In this document: in pieces, positions 35,847-46,903 of the stretch
Position numbering within the stretch: position 1 is the first letter of the stretch
Layout: each line of letters begins with the position of its first letter
From: Arabidopsis thaliana
Taxonomy: Eukaryota > Streptophyta > Magnoliopsida > Brassicales > Brassicaceae
DNA: 64,000 nt
Assembly (NCBI RefSeq): GCF_000001735.4
Contig: NC_003070.9
Coordinates: forward strand, 20,755,971 to 20,819,970
Direction: 5' to 3'
Notes under the pieces: generated by a model
Told to the model about the DNA's origin: nothing
Databases searched by the model: none
What the model saw: only the letters and a program-made list of their open reading frames with translations
Translations under genes and position numbers: made by a program

Positions 35847-37280
35847 CTAAGATCTTCTATATTTTTTCAACTTTGAAATAAGATGAACATAATGCCCTTT
35901 CTCTACCATGTCCTTCACTACTTCATGAGCCTCTAAAACCTTCCCCGCGTTTTTTAGATTGTTCACCAGTGTACTATACACTACAAAATTAGGGTTACAC
36001 CCTCTTGACTCCATTTCCTTGAGCAACGCGCACGCCTCTTTGAATTTCCCCGCCATACAAAACCCGCGGATCATCGAATTGTATGTGAAAACATTCGGGA
36101 GTTGCCCCTTTTCTGTCATTTCTTTGAACATTTCTTCGGCTTTCTCGAGCTCCCCACCTGATATATATCCTGTGATCATAACAGTGTAGCAAACAACATC
36201 TGGCGTGCATCCAACTTTCACCGTTTCGTCCATAAAGTATTTGCAAGCTTCTAACTTCCCAGCTCGGCTCAGCCCGTCTATCAGAGTAGTGAAATGGATG
36301 ACACCGGGCTCAACTCCTACTTCCCTCATATGATTCAGAAGGTTAAGAGCAGCGAGAGGCTTGTTTCCTGTTGCTAGATGATGGAGGAGGATGTTGTATG
36401 TATACAAATCAGGAGAAAACCCGTCTTTAACCATTTCATCTAGCAATCTATAAAGCCGATCTGTTTTCCCTAACCTAAAGTTTGCAAACATTACAATGTT
36501 GTAAGTCAGAACATCTGGCGTAAACCCGTCTTCTAACATCTGCTCGTAAACCCAATCAATCAGCTTGTACTGTTTCACCCCTAGCAAAGAATGCAAAATG
36601 GCATTGTAAGAGTGTTTATAAGGTCGGTAATTGAAAGTTTTCGACTTGATGAACTGCTCAACAACATCTCTAGCAAGGCCTGCTTCCCCGCAAGTACATA
36701 TCAATAGATTAAACGTGCATGCTGTTGTTGGATAACCGTCTTTGATCATCTCATCAATTAGCCTGCACATGGCTTTATACTCACCACATTCAGCAAATAT
36801 CTTCATAAGTAAATGATAACAATTCGCAGTGTGCCTGAAATTCTCTTGTCCACCACACCACACAAAGAACTTGTAAGCGAGCTTAGCACACCTTGTTTTA
36901 TTATCAAAGCTCAGAGTTCTTAAGATCCCAACAAGAACCTCTCTCACTAATAGCCCTGAGATTGAAACATTCAATTCATCTAAAGCTGATTTCGTATTGA
37001 AACCGGGACAATCTTGCTGTAACGTATCGAGAACCCGAGACGCACTGAGTTTAGTACTCTCCATAAACCTTTTTCTAACAGAGATTTTCTCACCATTTTC
37101 CTCCTGGTCAAACTCACAATCCATCTCCGAAGATTCCCAAGTTATCTTCAAGGGCTCTTCGGTCCCGTTATCGGTTACATCACCACCGATGCTACCATTG
37201 CAAAATTTCCTCGATGTGAAGAGAAAGCGAGAAGCTTTACGAACCGCAACACTAGTGCTATAATGAATTACAGAGTTCAT
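35847..37280 (-). CDS. Pentatricopeptide repeat protein (P class), At1g55630 type
   Basis: This intronless gene encodes 477 aa. The N-terminus (MNSVIHYSTSVAVRKASRFLFTSRKF) is rich in Ser, Arg and aromatic residues and lacks acidic residues, which fits a mitochondrial or plastid targeting peptide. From about residue 150 there is a run of 35-residue PPR motifs of P type, for example the repeats beginning YTYNILLHHL, VCYTVMITGY and FTYNSMIRGF. No E, DYW or SMR domain follows. P-class PPRs bind organelle RNA and affect its stability or splicing. The target is not known. miR158 is reported to target other PPR transcripts, but no matching site was seen here. Confidence 0.92.
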   Translation of the reverse strand: MNSVIHYSTSVAVRKASRFLFTSRKFCNGSIGGDVTDNGTEEPLKITWESSEMDCEFDQEENGEKISVRKRFMESTKLSASRVLDTLQQDCPGFNTKSALDELNVSISGLLVREVLVGILRTLSFDNKTRCAKLAYKFFVWCGGQENFRHTANCYHLLMKIFAECGEYKAMCRLIDEMIKDGYPTTACTFNLLICTCGEAGLARDVVEQFIKSKTFNYRPYKHSYNAILHSLLGVKQYKLIDWVYEQMLEDGFTPDVLTYNIVMFANFRLGKTDRLYRLLDEMVKDGFSPDLYTYNILLHHLATGNKPLAALNLLNHMREVGVEPGVIHFTTLIDGLSRAGKLEACKYFMDETVKVGCTPDVVCYTVMITGYISGGELEKAEEMFKEMTEKGQLPNVFTYNSMIRGFCMAGKFKEACALLKEMESRGCNPNFVVYSTLVNNLKNAGKVLEAHEVVKDMVEKGHYVHLISKLKKYRRS

Positions 37281-37800
37281 ATTTGAGCTTAATCCAAAAT
37301 AGATTTTTCTTCATCATCTCTGGAACTTAAAGGAACTAAGCAGACCCGAGAACTCTAAATTCAAAGACGAAAATCTCACCTCCGAGAGCCTCGGATTCGC
37401 AAAACCGCAAAAACCCATCAAACTATTGGCAATTAAGCAAATTGGAATCTAGATTTCTACAGATTCCATCTGAAATCGAAGATTACCTTGACGAAGAAGA
37501 CGAGTTCAAGGGGTATAATGGTAAAATAACTGAACCTGGATCCCAGGTTCTACTCAGACGTCTCTGCCGCTGCTCTCTGCTTTTGAGAACTACCGAGAAG
37601 AGAATCGCTGAACCGAATCCACATTTTGAAGAGGATCCGACCCGACTTTTATGGGCCCTAAAATAAAACTGGCCCATCCCAAAACGTTAATCAACGTGGG
37701 AACCACTTTTTGTTTTGCTATATACCTATACCTTCAAAACTTTTAATTTCGGTTAAACTAGTTGACTAGAGAACTCAAAAGTGGTGTCCGGTGATCGGCG
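37281..37800. promoter_or_regulatory. Divergent promoter of the PPR gene and PRA1.G1
   Basis: This 520-bp spacer lies between two divergent genes. TGGGCC-type motifs (ATGGGCCC near 37650, TGGCCCATCCC near 37670) resemble site-II elements common in housekeeping and organelle-protein genes. The ORFs at 37442-37677 on both strands are accidental. Confidence 0.45.
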
Positions 37801-38364
37801 ATGTTAGCACCGGGGGAGAGTGTTCTGATCCCGGCGGAGGAGATAAGTCTCTCCGCTGGTGATGTTATCTCCTTGTCGGTGCACAATCTAATAGCTTCTG
37901 TTTCTAGCTACCGTCCATGGTGGTCAGAATTTCTAGCATTCGGTTCCATCGACCGTCCAAGCTCTTTCTCCCCCGCTGTTTCGCGCGTTAAACTTAACCT
38001 TCACCACTTTGCGGTTAACTACGTACTTTTAACCGCTGCTTCCATCACACTCTTCTTGATCGGTGATCCGATGGCTCTTGTCACGGTTGCATCCTTTGTA
38101 GCCATGTGGCTACTCCTATATTTCTATAGAGACCATCCGTTGGTCTTGTACGGTCGACATATTAGCGACCGTGTTATCGTCTTTGGGTTGATTCTTGGCT
38201 CGCTTTGGGCATTGTGGTTCATTAATAGCCTCCAATGCCTGATTCTTGGCGTCGTTACAAGTGTCTTGCTTTGTTTGGTCCACGCAATCATACGGAATTC
38301 AGACGACCTCTTTGTACAAGAGAAAGATGTTGTTGTTCCTTCCAATTTCCTTCATTGGAGCTGA
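37801..38364 (+). CDS. PRA1G1: Prenylated Rab acceptor family protein PRA1.G1
   Basis: This intronless gene encodes 187 aa. The PRA1 domain spans about residues 55-165: a conserved entry region (RPWWSEFLAFGSIDRPSS), then two paired hydrophobic hairpins (around NYVLLTAASITLFLI / VTVASFVAMWLLLYF and VIVFGLILGSLWALWF / CLILGVVTSVLLCLVH). The hydrophilic loop between them carries DHPLVLYGRHISDR. PRA1 proteins are small four-span membrane proteins of the endoplasmic reticulum, Golgi or endosomes that interact with prenylated Rab GTPases in vesicle traffic. Length and layout match the plant G subclass. Confidence 0.92.
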   Translation: MLAPGESVLIPAEEISLSAGDVISLSVHNLIASVSSYRPWWSEFLAFGSIDRPSSFSPAVSRVKLNLHHFAVNYVLLTAASITLFLIGDPMALVTVASFVAMWLLLYFYRDHPLVLYGRHISDRVIVFGLILGSLWALWFINSLQCLILGVVTSVLLCLVHAIIRNSDDLFVQEKDVVVPSNFLHWS

Positions 38365-38786
38365 CGATATGTCATATGCAATTATGTGATTACCTTTAAA
38401 ATTCACGCACGCATTGTCATATTTGAATGTGGCCATGTGGGTTACGAAATGGTATCAGTATATTTTACATGTCCGGTCAAGCTTGCATATTTATTACTAG
38501 TTATTATCATTTCTGATATGCCCAGTTTTTTTCTAATCGTCTATTATCTTGAGAAAAATTTATGACCCTCCCTGTACACCAAAAATTTGAAATCAATACA
38601 ATTTTTTTTAAAAGAAAATTATATACAAGAATAACCATAAGAATTGTTCTAAAACTACCTACCTTCACATTGTATCAACTTAATAGGGACATTATCTTTG
38701 TTATCGTACTCTCATCTCCGCTAGAGCCTTTCATAATTGCTCCTCTTGTCTTGTGGAAGCAATTAATGGATGGTACATTGGTACTC
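38365..38786. other. PRA1.G1 3' flank
   Basis: AT-rich sequence with no supported gene. The first 100-200 bp should be the PRA1.G1 3' UTR. The ORF at 38562-38831 runs into the repeat and is not credible. Confidence 0.35.
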
Positions 38787-39232
38787 AAATATTCTTTTGT
38801 GAAATTTACTAACAAAGTAAAAGTTTCTTAGTCTAAATCTTTTAATTGATTATTTGTAGAGAAAAAAAAAATATGACCACAAAAGATTATGTCCAAAAAT
38901 ATTGTAATATTTGACCTATTCCAATTTTAATTTGTTTTAAAATCATTTCCCAAAAATTTCACTACAATTTTTTTTCTAAGAAAATTCTTACATGATGTAT
39001 CTAAAAATCGATAACGGCTAATTTATTTTAGGGAAAATTGGATAAAAAAATAAATAATTGAAATATTGTCCATCTAACGCATGCAATATCATTGATAATT
39101 TTTATTCAAATACGAAAGCGACGAAGCACTCACTTTACTTAGGATCCTTTACTTAATATCATAATATAAATAAAATCTTATCTACTGACTACATTTAAAG
39201 GAAAAACCTTATCTAAAACTGCTACAATTCAT
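38787..39232. repeat. 446-bp direct repeat, left copy
   Basis: This runs from AAATATTCTTTTGTGAAATT to GCTACAATTCAT and is repeated at 39678-40124 with roughly 95% identity by eye, a few substitutions and small indels. It is AT-rich with no ORF. The ends are not TG...CA. Confidence 0.85.
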
Positions 39233-39677
39233 AGAATGAGACTTTGAAAAACTTTCTCTCCCAGGCACGGTACCCAAGGAGGATATTAGAAGTATGTCTC
39301 CCGCTTTTAACCAGATCTATGTTTCCTTTTGCATCCCAAAAGTGGAAACTTCCAACGGTTATTAACCAACCCTAATGAGCTCCGACGAGATTTTGGGTGA
39401 TTCCGACGTCTCCTCCTCCGCTTATCCCCTCTGTTTCAAGCTCTAATTTGGTTTTACATCTTACTCCCACTCTCCTCAAGAGTTCTCTCAGGTAGTTTTC
39501 TGGTTTCTCACTATGTCTTGTCTGCCTGTGTACTCTTGTCTCTTAACCTGTTAAACCTGTGCAAGCTTTTAACCCTTTTAAACCTTACTGCTTCTCCGAG
39601 AGCATTTATTTGAGTCCTGAAGAACTATCTCCCCAACCTCTTAGCCCACAATCTTTACTACACTCACCTGCACCCTT
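39233..39677. other. 445-bp GC-richer spacer between the direct repeats
   Basis: This segment differs in composition from its flanks and contains coding-like stretches around 39375-39450 (ATGAGCTCCGACGAGATT onward, CTCCTCCTCCGC), but the frames are soon stopped. No primer-binding site follows the left repeat and no polypurine tract precedes the right one. It may be a fragment of a retroelement 5' region or of a gene; I cannot identify it. Confidence 0.4.
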
Positions 39678-40124
39678 AAATATTCTTTTGTGAAATTTAC
39701 TAACAAAGTAAAAGTTTCTTAGTCTAAATCTTTTAATTGATTATTTGTAAAGAAAAAAAAATATGACCACAAAAGATTATGTCCAAAAATATTGTAATAT
39801 TTGACCTATTCCAATTTTAATTTGTTTTAAAATTATTTCCCAAAAATTTCACTACAATTTTTTTTCTAAGAAAATTCTTACATGATGTATCTAAAAATAG
39901 ATAACAGCTAATTTAGTTTTAAGGAAAATTGGATAAAAAGAATAAATAATTGAAATATTGTCCATCTATGCATGCAATATCATTGATAATTTTTATTCAA
40001 ATACGAAGCGAAAAAGCACTCACTTTACTTAGGACCCTTTACTTAATATCATAATATAAATAAAATCTTATCTACTGACTACATTTAAAGGAAAAACCTT
40101 TTTTGTAAAACTGCTACAATTCAT
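39678..40124. repeat. 446-bp direct repeat, right copy
   Basis: This is the copy of 38787-39232 in the same orientation. The right boundary (AATTCAT) is sharp: the flanks diverge at once. It ends about 245 bp before the HMGB11 start and so may form part of that gene's promoter. Confidence 0.85.
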
Positions 40125-40369
40125 TCAACATTTTGCAACAAGTCGTAAATCGTAATTAATTTAACGCGGATTATGTAAAAGGAAAAAGGGGATTTAGTAT
40201 ATGCATATGTGGTGGAGACAAAAACAAAATCTGTACATAAACATTAGGCCCCTAATTCCAGATAAGAAGATAAAAAAATCCTGAAAGTTGTATGAAAGTT
40301 CGTTCATTTATATCTCTGAAAGTTGAAAAATCTTTTCAAAAGAAAAAAAAAAACACTCCAAAAGAAACT
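40125..40369. promoter_or_regulatory. HMGB11 proximal promoter and leader
   Basis: AT-rich. An upstream in-frame ATG at 40292 would add 26 residues rich in Lys, but the run AAAAAAAAAAAAC and the family N-terminus point to the ATG at 40370. No clear TATA was assigned. Confidence 0.35.
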
Positions 40370-42511
40370 ATGTCGACCGATAGTTCACAATTTGAAGTTG
40401 TTCCCGCTAATGCCTCTGCTTTAGACAACGACGTTTCCTCTCACATGTCTATGTTGTATCAGGATATTGTCCGAAACCCCGAACTTTTCTGGGAGATGCT
40501 CCGGGATTTCCATGAATCTTCGGACAAAAAATTTAAGTGAGTTATGCATGTTCTTTTAGTGTTTTTGGTTTTCTTAATGAATTTTATTGTTTATAAAATT
40601 ACAATTGTGGATGAAAAATCCTACTCTACATCGGGTTGATAAATTTATTAGAGATTCTACAACTTTATTCACAATCCATTGTATGGTGGGTTATAAATAT
40701 ACCAAAGGAGTCAGTAGACAGTAGCCTTGTTCTCCTTGGTTTGAGAAACACTGGGATAAGTGGCAATTTTTTTGTTTAAGGGAAAAAAATCTTCAAAATA
40801 TTGTTATTGGAAAAGGTGACTTTGAGCTTTGGCCCTGAACTTCCTCTTAAAATAAAAATGACTCGTATTGTCGTAGATTTAAGGGCTTGATAAAATTTAT
40901 TTGGCTAGATGGAAGCATAAACCAATTAGGTTATCGAATTGTGAAGGCACGGAAGTGTGTATGGCTTATTGAATTGGATCTGGTTTGCTCTTAAACTGTA
41001 GTCCAAAATCAGTCTTTATTTGGTTTTGACAAAAAGATTTGAATTGATAAGCCACGAAGAGCTGTAAGATTTTTTTTAATTTTTTTTTTGGTTACCGTTA
41101 ATGCTAAATTGTTTTAAAAGTAAAAATGTTGGGAAATGGAAATTGCTTTTATGCTCTTCTGATATGTTCAATGTTTTGTGCTTCAGTTGATCTATTCTCT
41201 TGACTAAATTTCATTACATTAAACTGTTTCTGATTTTTTCCGTTTGTAAAGGATTCCTATTGTGGGTGGAAAAAGTCTTGATCTGCATCGGCTTTTCAAC
41301 GAAGTCACATCTCGAGGTGGTCTTGAAAAGGTAACAAGTTCATAGTGCCATTGAACATCAAGTTTTAAATCTATTTTTTCTTCATTAAATATTATACAAT
41401 TCTGTTTTAAAAATCCTATTGATTTTAGGTGATCAAGGATCGTAGATGCAAAGAAGTGATTGACGCATTCAATTTTAAGACAACAATAACAAATTCAGCA
41501 TTTGTTCTAAGGAAGTCGTATCTTAAAATGCTCTTTGAATTTGAGCATCTCTATTACTTCCAAGCTCCACTTTCTACATTTTGGGAAAAAGGTCTTAAAA
41601 TACCATTCATGATCTCTCTCTTTCTAATTCTCCAAGAAGATCCAAGATTAATATACATGTTTGTCCTTTCTTCGCAGAAAAAGCATTGAAGCTCCTTATC
41701 GAAAAATCTGCAAACCGTGACAAAGGTACTTAAAAATTCATGTTTTTGGATATGTTGCATGTTTTTTGCATTTATAAATCCAAAGTTTTTAGATTCTCTT
41801 CTTTCATCTTATTTTGAGTGTTGGGATTTGCTTTCTGAAACATATTCAGACTCTCAAGAACTGAAACCTGGCACCGTGATTACTGGGATCATCGATGGGA
41901 AATTCGAAAGTGGTTATCTTATAAGCACAAAGGTAGGCTCAGAAAAGCTCAAAGGAATGCTTTACCACATTTCTCCTGAAACTAAAAGAGGCAAGAAGAA
42001 AGCAAAATCATCTCAGGGGGATTCTCATAAGCCACCTAAGCGTCAAAGAACCGGTTACAACTTCTTCGTTGCTGAGCAATCCGTGAGGATTAAAGCTGAG
42101 AACGCTGGACAAAAAGTATCTAGCCCTAAGAATTTTGGGAACATGTGGACCAATCTCTCTGAATCTGATAGAAAGGTAATTCAAAAGACTTAAGAAATTA
42201 ACTGATGATTTTAAACTACGTTTTCAAGTTTCATTTATCTCGAATGGATTTAACGGGTTTGGTTTATGATTTTTGAACAGGTTTATTATGAGAAAAGTCG
42301 TGAGGATGGGAAGAGGTATAAAATGGAGATTTTACAGTACAGATCTTTAATGGAATCTCGTGTGGCGGAAATTGTAGCCGCAACTGATGCAGGTACAAGT
42401 GCAAGTGCAGCGGAGACTGCGGATGAGGCGAGTCAAGAAAATTTAGCCAAGACTGATGCATGCACAAGTGCAAGTAGTGCAGCTGAGACTGAGGATGAGG
42501 TGAGTCAGTAG
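40370..42511 (+). CDS. HMGB11: ARID-HMG box DNA-binding protein HMGB11
   Basis: There are six exons, 40370-40536, 41252-41330, 41429-41591, 41678-41725, 41850-42175 and 42281-42511, giving 337 aa; every phase joins. Residues about 25-120 form an ARID/BRIGHT domain (YQDIVRNPELFWEMLRDFH, then IPIVGGKSLDLHRLFNEVTS and GGLEKVIKDRRCKEV). A basic linker (KRGKKKAKSS, PPKRQRT) leads to one HMG box (GYNFFVAEQSVRIKAEN to ESDRKVYYEKSREDGKRY). The tail is acidic and Ala/Thr-rich with a short internal duplication (DAGTSASAAETADEASQ and DACTSASSAAETEDEVSQ). ARID-HMG proteins are a plant-specific group that bind AT-rich DNA in the nucleus. The gene lies between two repeat blocks. Confidence 0.93.
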
Positions 42512-43056
42512 TGTTGACCGTTGAGATGGGTCAGTAGTGTTTCTCTATCGTTGTCTTCTCTATTTGTTGTAAGTTTATCTTTATGTTATGAGAACTTTGG
42601 TTAATAATAAGTTGTGGAATCTTGGCAACGACCCTTTCAATAAATTGTTTTTTTTTTTTTTTTTCTGCAATCTTAATGCCAAACTTTATGTTTCAAGAGT
42701 TGAGTTAGCTTGTCCTAATCGTCCTAGTATGAGACATGCCGTTTCTGAAAGTAACATCATGATTGTATTTTATTTTTTAAACCAACGTACTGTTGTGGGT
42801 CGCATGCAGAGGCTTCTCTAATCCATTCTAGTCTAAACATAACGGGCTTTCTTGTTATTTTCCTCAACGGGCCTTTTTGTTACATATATATTCATATTTT
42901 TCGAAAAGACCAAAAGTTACAGAATTAGAGTTATTTCAAAGGTTTCAGACGGTTTGGGCGGAGAAGTCAATGTTTGAAGTCTTACCCTAAGGAGAAAGAT
43001 ACCAGATTTAAACTTGGGTTTAGGGGAAAAACGGCTAAGTCATATCCGAACATTAT
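42512..43056. other. HMGB11 3' flank
   Basis: The 3' UTR and spacer contain a 17-base T run at about 42646-42663. The short ORF at 42588-42821 is not supported. Nothing else was recognised. Confidence 0.35.
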
Positions 43057-43990
43057 GGGAAGTTCTTTTTATAGATGATATATGATCATTAGAAATATAA
43101 ATAGTAATCATTTTAAATTTTATATCCACATTAACTAACAAATAAATGACACATACTTTGACCGTATCTCTGTGAATCAGCTAGTAATGTTTTGAAACTT
43201 CTATCCCAAACCATCATAGCTTACTATGACGCCATCTAAGAAAATAATATGACGCTGTATATATTTAAATTACTCTACTTTCAAAACGACGTTGGGAAAT
43301 ATAGAGATAGAGAAAAAAAAAGTGAAGATTTTAATGGATAAAAGAGAGTATGTTGGATTTCAATAATGAGAAGTTATTTTTTATAGAAATGATAATATGT
43401 TTAGAAATATCCAAAAATAGTTTAAATTCTTATACCCAAATTAGCGAATAAATGACACATACTTTGACTGTATCTGTCTCAATCAATCATTAATTTTTCA
43501 AATTTGTTCCCAAACCATCATAAAATGTGTACTAGGATGCCATCCAATAAAACAAGACGTCGTGTATGTTTAATTTTCTTTACTCTCAAAACGAGGTTGA
43601 AGAAACAAATTTCTCCAAAGAGGATAAAATAAAGAAAAAGGTGATGATTTCAATGGATAGAAGAGAGTATGTTGGATTTCAATAATGAGAAGTATTTTTA
43701 TATAAATGATAATATGTTTAGAAATACCCAAAGATACTTTAAATTCTTATACCCAAATTAGCGAATAAATGACACATACTTTGACCGTTCTGTCTCAATC
43801 AACCATTAATTTTTTCAAATTTTTTCCCAAACCGTCATAGAATGTGTACTAGGATGCCATCTAATAAAACAAGACGACATCGTATATGTTTAATTTTCTT
43901 TACTCTCAAGACGAGGTTGAAGAAACAAATTTCCCCAAAGAAAATAAAATAAAGAAAAAGGTAACGATTTCAATGGATAGAAGGGAGTAG
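43057..43990. repeat. Tandem repeat, three copies of about 315 bp
   Basis: Copies lie at about 43057-43367, 43368-43686 and 43687-43990. Each starts GAGAAGT(A/T)TTTTTATA or a variant. They share AATAAATGACACATACTTTGAC, CCAAACC(A/G)TCATA, ATGCCATC, CTTTACTCTCAA, and GATTTCAATGGATAGAAG. Copies 2 and 3 are very alike; copy 1 is more diverged, so the array grew in at least two steps. There is no long ORF. It lies between HMGB11 and the F-box gene. Confidence 0.85.
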
Positions 43991-44876
43991 TTTCTACAAT
44001 CTTCCCACAATTAAGAGGCAATCAAGATCAAATCCGTGAGTTAGGGTTGTTTGTTATATAATCATAGCTATCATCGAGTGAGACTTTCGATTCACATGAA
44101 AAGTTTTATTGATTTTTTATTTACAACAGAAACTCCATATATTATGTAGTAAGAAAGGACTTCCTCCTCGCTTATTCGTTGATTTTCAGTTTTCTTGCTT
44201 TCCTTTGTTGCTTTTTCTTTTGATCTCGTTTCGATTAAGGGAGAATCTAGATCGAATTACAACACATCTCTAACCAAGAGCATAATAGCTTAAGGTTCTA
44301 TGATGAAATGAATCTCAAAAATTTATTGTTTTCATGTTTTTAAAACTTTTTTTGACATGGGACCATGTTAGCTTCATGAAAATGTCTTTTAGGTTAAGAT
44401 ATTTACATTCTTACATGTTCGTATTCGGACGCCTTTTACATTGCAAAAGTGTTACTTATTTCGAACTTATTGAATATATGGAACTTGAACACTTGTAGGT
44501 GTATGCTTATTCAAGATTTACATGAATGGATGGTACGAATGTAACGTGCACAGTAAATGTTAGATCTAATGTTTTAGTGAGTATTTTCCAACGAAATGTG
44601 TGGAATTCATGTTTATTACAAACAATTTCTTTTAAAACATTTCCTTCATTATTGATTATTCATTAAGAAAATTAATTAAGAGAACAAACCTGTTCGTTTG
44701 CCCTAGACAAGGCAATACATCTTATGTTCCTTTGTGTTATTATTCCTTGTCTATGTTCTTACTTATGTTCACTCTTTTCTTGGTTACTCGGACAGATTCC
44801 AAGTTTCTTATTCGACAAGATAAATGAATCTTGGTTAACATCAACGAAAAGAAACGTGGAGATTGTGAAGAATTTA
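43991..44876. promoter_or_regulatory. Upstream region and leader of the F-box/FBD gene
   Basis: AT-rich spacer that probably contains the promoter and 5' leader. An in-frame upstream ATG at 44724 lies in this stretch; the 51 codons from it are hydrophobic and unlike F-box proteins, so they are more likely leader or intron than protein. Confidence 0.4.
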
Positions 44877-46370
44877 ATGGACAAGATCAGTCAGTTGCCT
44901 GATGAATTGCTCGTGAAGGTACTATCATTTCTTTCAACAAAAGATGCTGTAAGCACGAGTATCTTATCGATGCGATGGAAGTCTCTTTGGATGTGGCTGC
45001 CTAAACTGGAGTACAATTTTAGGCATTATTCAGTGTCTGAAGGCCAGGGGTTGGCTAGATTTATTACTTCGAGTCTGCGAGTACATAAAGCTCCGGCTAT
45101 TGAAAGCTTGAGTCTCAAGTTTAGGTATGGAGCAATTGGATCAATTAAACCTAAAGATATTTATCTCTGGGTTTCACTTGCAGTTCATGTTAGCAACGTC
45201 CGTGAGTTAAGTCTAAAGCTTTTTAATTTTGCGGAGCTTCCAACTAAATTGCCCAAAAGCTTATGTAAATGCAAATCGATTGTGATCTTGAAACTGAAAG
45301 ACGAGATTCTCGTTGATGTTCCTCGTAAGGTATGTCTCCCCTCCCTGAAAACATTGTTCCTTGGACGTGTGACTTACTCGGATGCAAATTCTCTTCACCG
45401 ACTTCTTTCCAACTGCCCTGTTCTTGAGGATCTAGTTATGGAACGAGATAAAATTGACAATTTGGGGAAATTGAGTGTGATTGTCAAGTCCTTGCAGAGA
45501 CTAACCCTAAAGATGTCTCGTCCTTGTCATCTTGATGGGCTTAAGATGAATTCTCCTTCTTTGAAGTATTTGAAAGTCATTGATGAAAGGCTAGAGAGTG
45601 ATAGTGATGATGAGAGTGACAGTGATAGTCCTCGATACTTCTACGATTTTGAAGATATGCCTAAGTTGGAGGAGGCAGATTTTGTATTGACATTCCAAAA
45701 TATCAAAAAGTTCTTTGGATCAATCACATCTGTTAAGCGTCTTTCGTTATGCTTGGGAGTCTACACCGAAGAGGTAATCTGTTTCCATCACTCTATCCAT
45801 CTCATTGTTGAACAATAAACCAGGTTTTCTTGAAGTTGAATCTTTTGTCATCTTATGCAGTCTTTATATCATGAGGGTCTTGTCTTCAACCAGCTTGAAC
45901 AATTGAAGATATGTTCATGTGATTCAGATTGGTCAATTTTACTTGCCCGATTACTCAAAAGCTCTCCCAATTTACGAGAGCTCGAGGCTTACGTGATAGA
46001 AGTAAGTTTGTTCCTTAGAGACCTATACTCTTGGTTCAATTAACTATAATGTTTAAGCCAAACTTCTCATGTTTGATCACAGGATCATCCAAATGGGCGT
46101 ACGGATCTACCAAATCAGTGGGACAATCAGCTGAATTGTGTTCCTACATGTTTGTTGTCCAGTCTCGAAACGTTCCGTTGGAGTGAGATGCATGGATTGC
46201 TGCAGAACCAGATGGATGTAGCTAAATATATCTTGAAAAATGCTCGCTGCTTAAAGTCTGCGACAATCTTTTTTCCGACAACATATGCTCAAGAAACAAG
46301 AGATGAGATGATCGAGGAGTTGTCACTTTCTTTTCAAGGTCCAGAAACATGCCAAGTCTTCTTCCATTGA
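44724..46370 (+). CDS. F-box/LRR/FBD protein, At1g55660 type
   Basis: There are three exons, 44724-45773, 45861-46001 and 46083-46370, giving 492 aa if the first ATG is used. A more typical start for this family is the Met at 44877 (MDKISQLPDELLVKVLSFL), which gives 441 aa and puts the F-box at the extreme N-terminus. The upstream 51 residues are hydrophobic (CLCSYLCSLFSWLLG) and have no family counterpart that I know. After the F-box come irregular LRRs and an acidic insertion (SDSDDESDSDSPRY), then the FBD-like C-terminus (CLLSSLETFRWSEMHG and the KYILKNARCLKSATIFF block). Such proteins form a large, fast-evolving plant family thought to be SCF adaptors; the substrate is unknown. Confidence 0.85.
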
Positions 46371-46903
46371 GGATGTGAATCATAAGGATTCAAACTTTCA
46401 TTTCCATAGACACTACCCTCCTTTATTACAATGGTTTTTTATTTGCAGCCGTAACTTGATCTAAACTTAAGGTTTATGTCTTTGTTTTTGGTTTTCTTTT
46501 TGTATACTTTATCTTTGAGCATACTGTTTTTGTTGAGACATTGGCTTTATCTTTCTGAGATCTTACATCTAGACTCTCTCTTAGGTATGAAACTAGCTTC
46601 ACCAAATCACCTAAGTTTTTCATACGAACATTAGCTCAAACTAAATCGAAATCTTGAGCGCAAGTAAAAATGTGATTTCATCTCTCTGTTTCCATAGTGT
46701 ATATACTATTATGTTCTTCTTATAAAACTCTGCAAACCAATCTTTGTAAATGGAGAAATAAAACATTTGCAAAAAGAGGGACAAGTCTTAGACAACAACA
46801 ACAACAACAGAAGAAGAAACAGAGATAGAGAACAGATTAGATAGCTTGCAACACAAGTCAAACATATACATATACATATACGAGAGATTGACATTGAAAC
46901 GAA
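46371..46903. other. Spacer between convergent F-box and PSAG genes
   Basis: The gene ends converge, so most of this should be 3' UTR of both. A CAA trinucleotide run (about 46793-46810) lies in the presumed PSAG 3' UTR. The small ORFs at 46709-46985 are shadows. Confidence 0.4.

Noticed and set aside
38787-40124. LTR retrotransposon or TRIM with 446-bp LTRs
   Set aside because: The repeats do not begin TG or end CA, no tRNA-complementary site follows the left copy, no polypurine tract precedes the right copy, and no 5-bp target duplication is visible.
40292-40369. Upstream start of HMGB11 adding 26 residues
   Set aside because: The added part is a Lys run from an A-tract, and the ATG at 40370 gives the expected 337-aa family protein.
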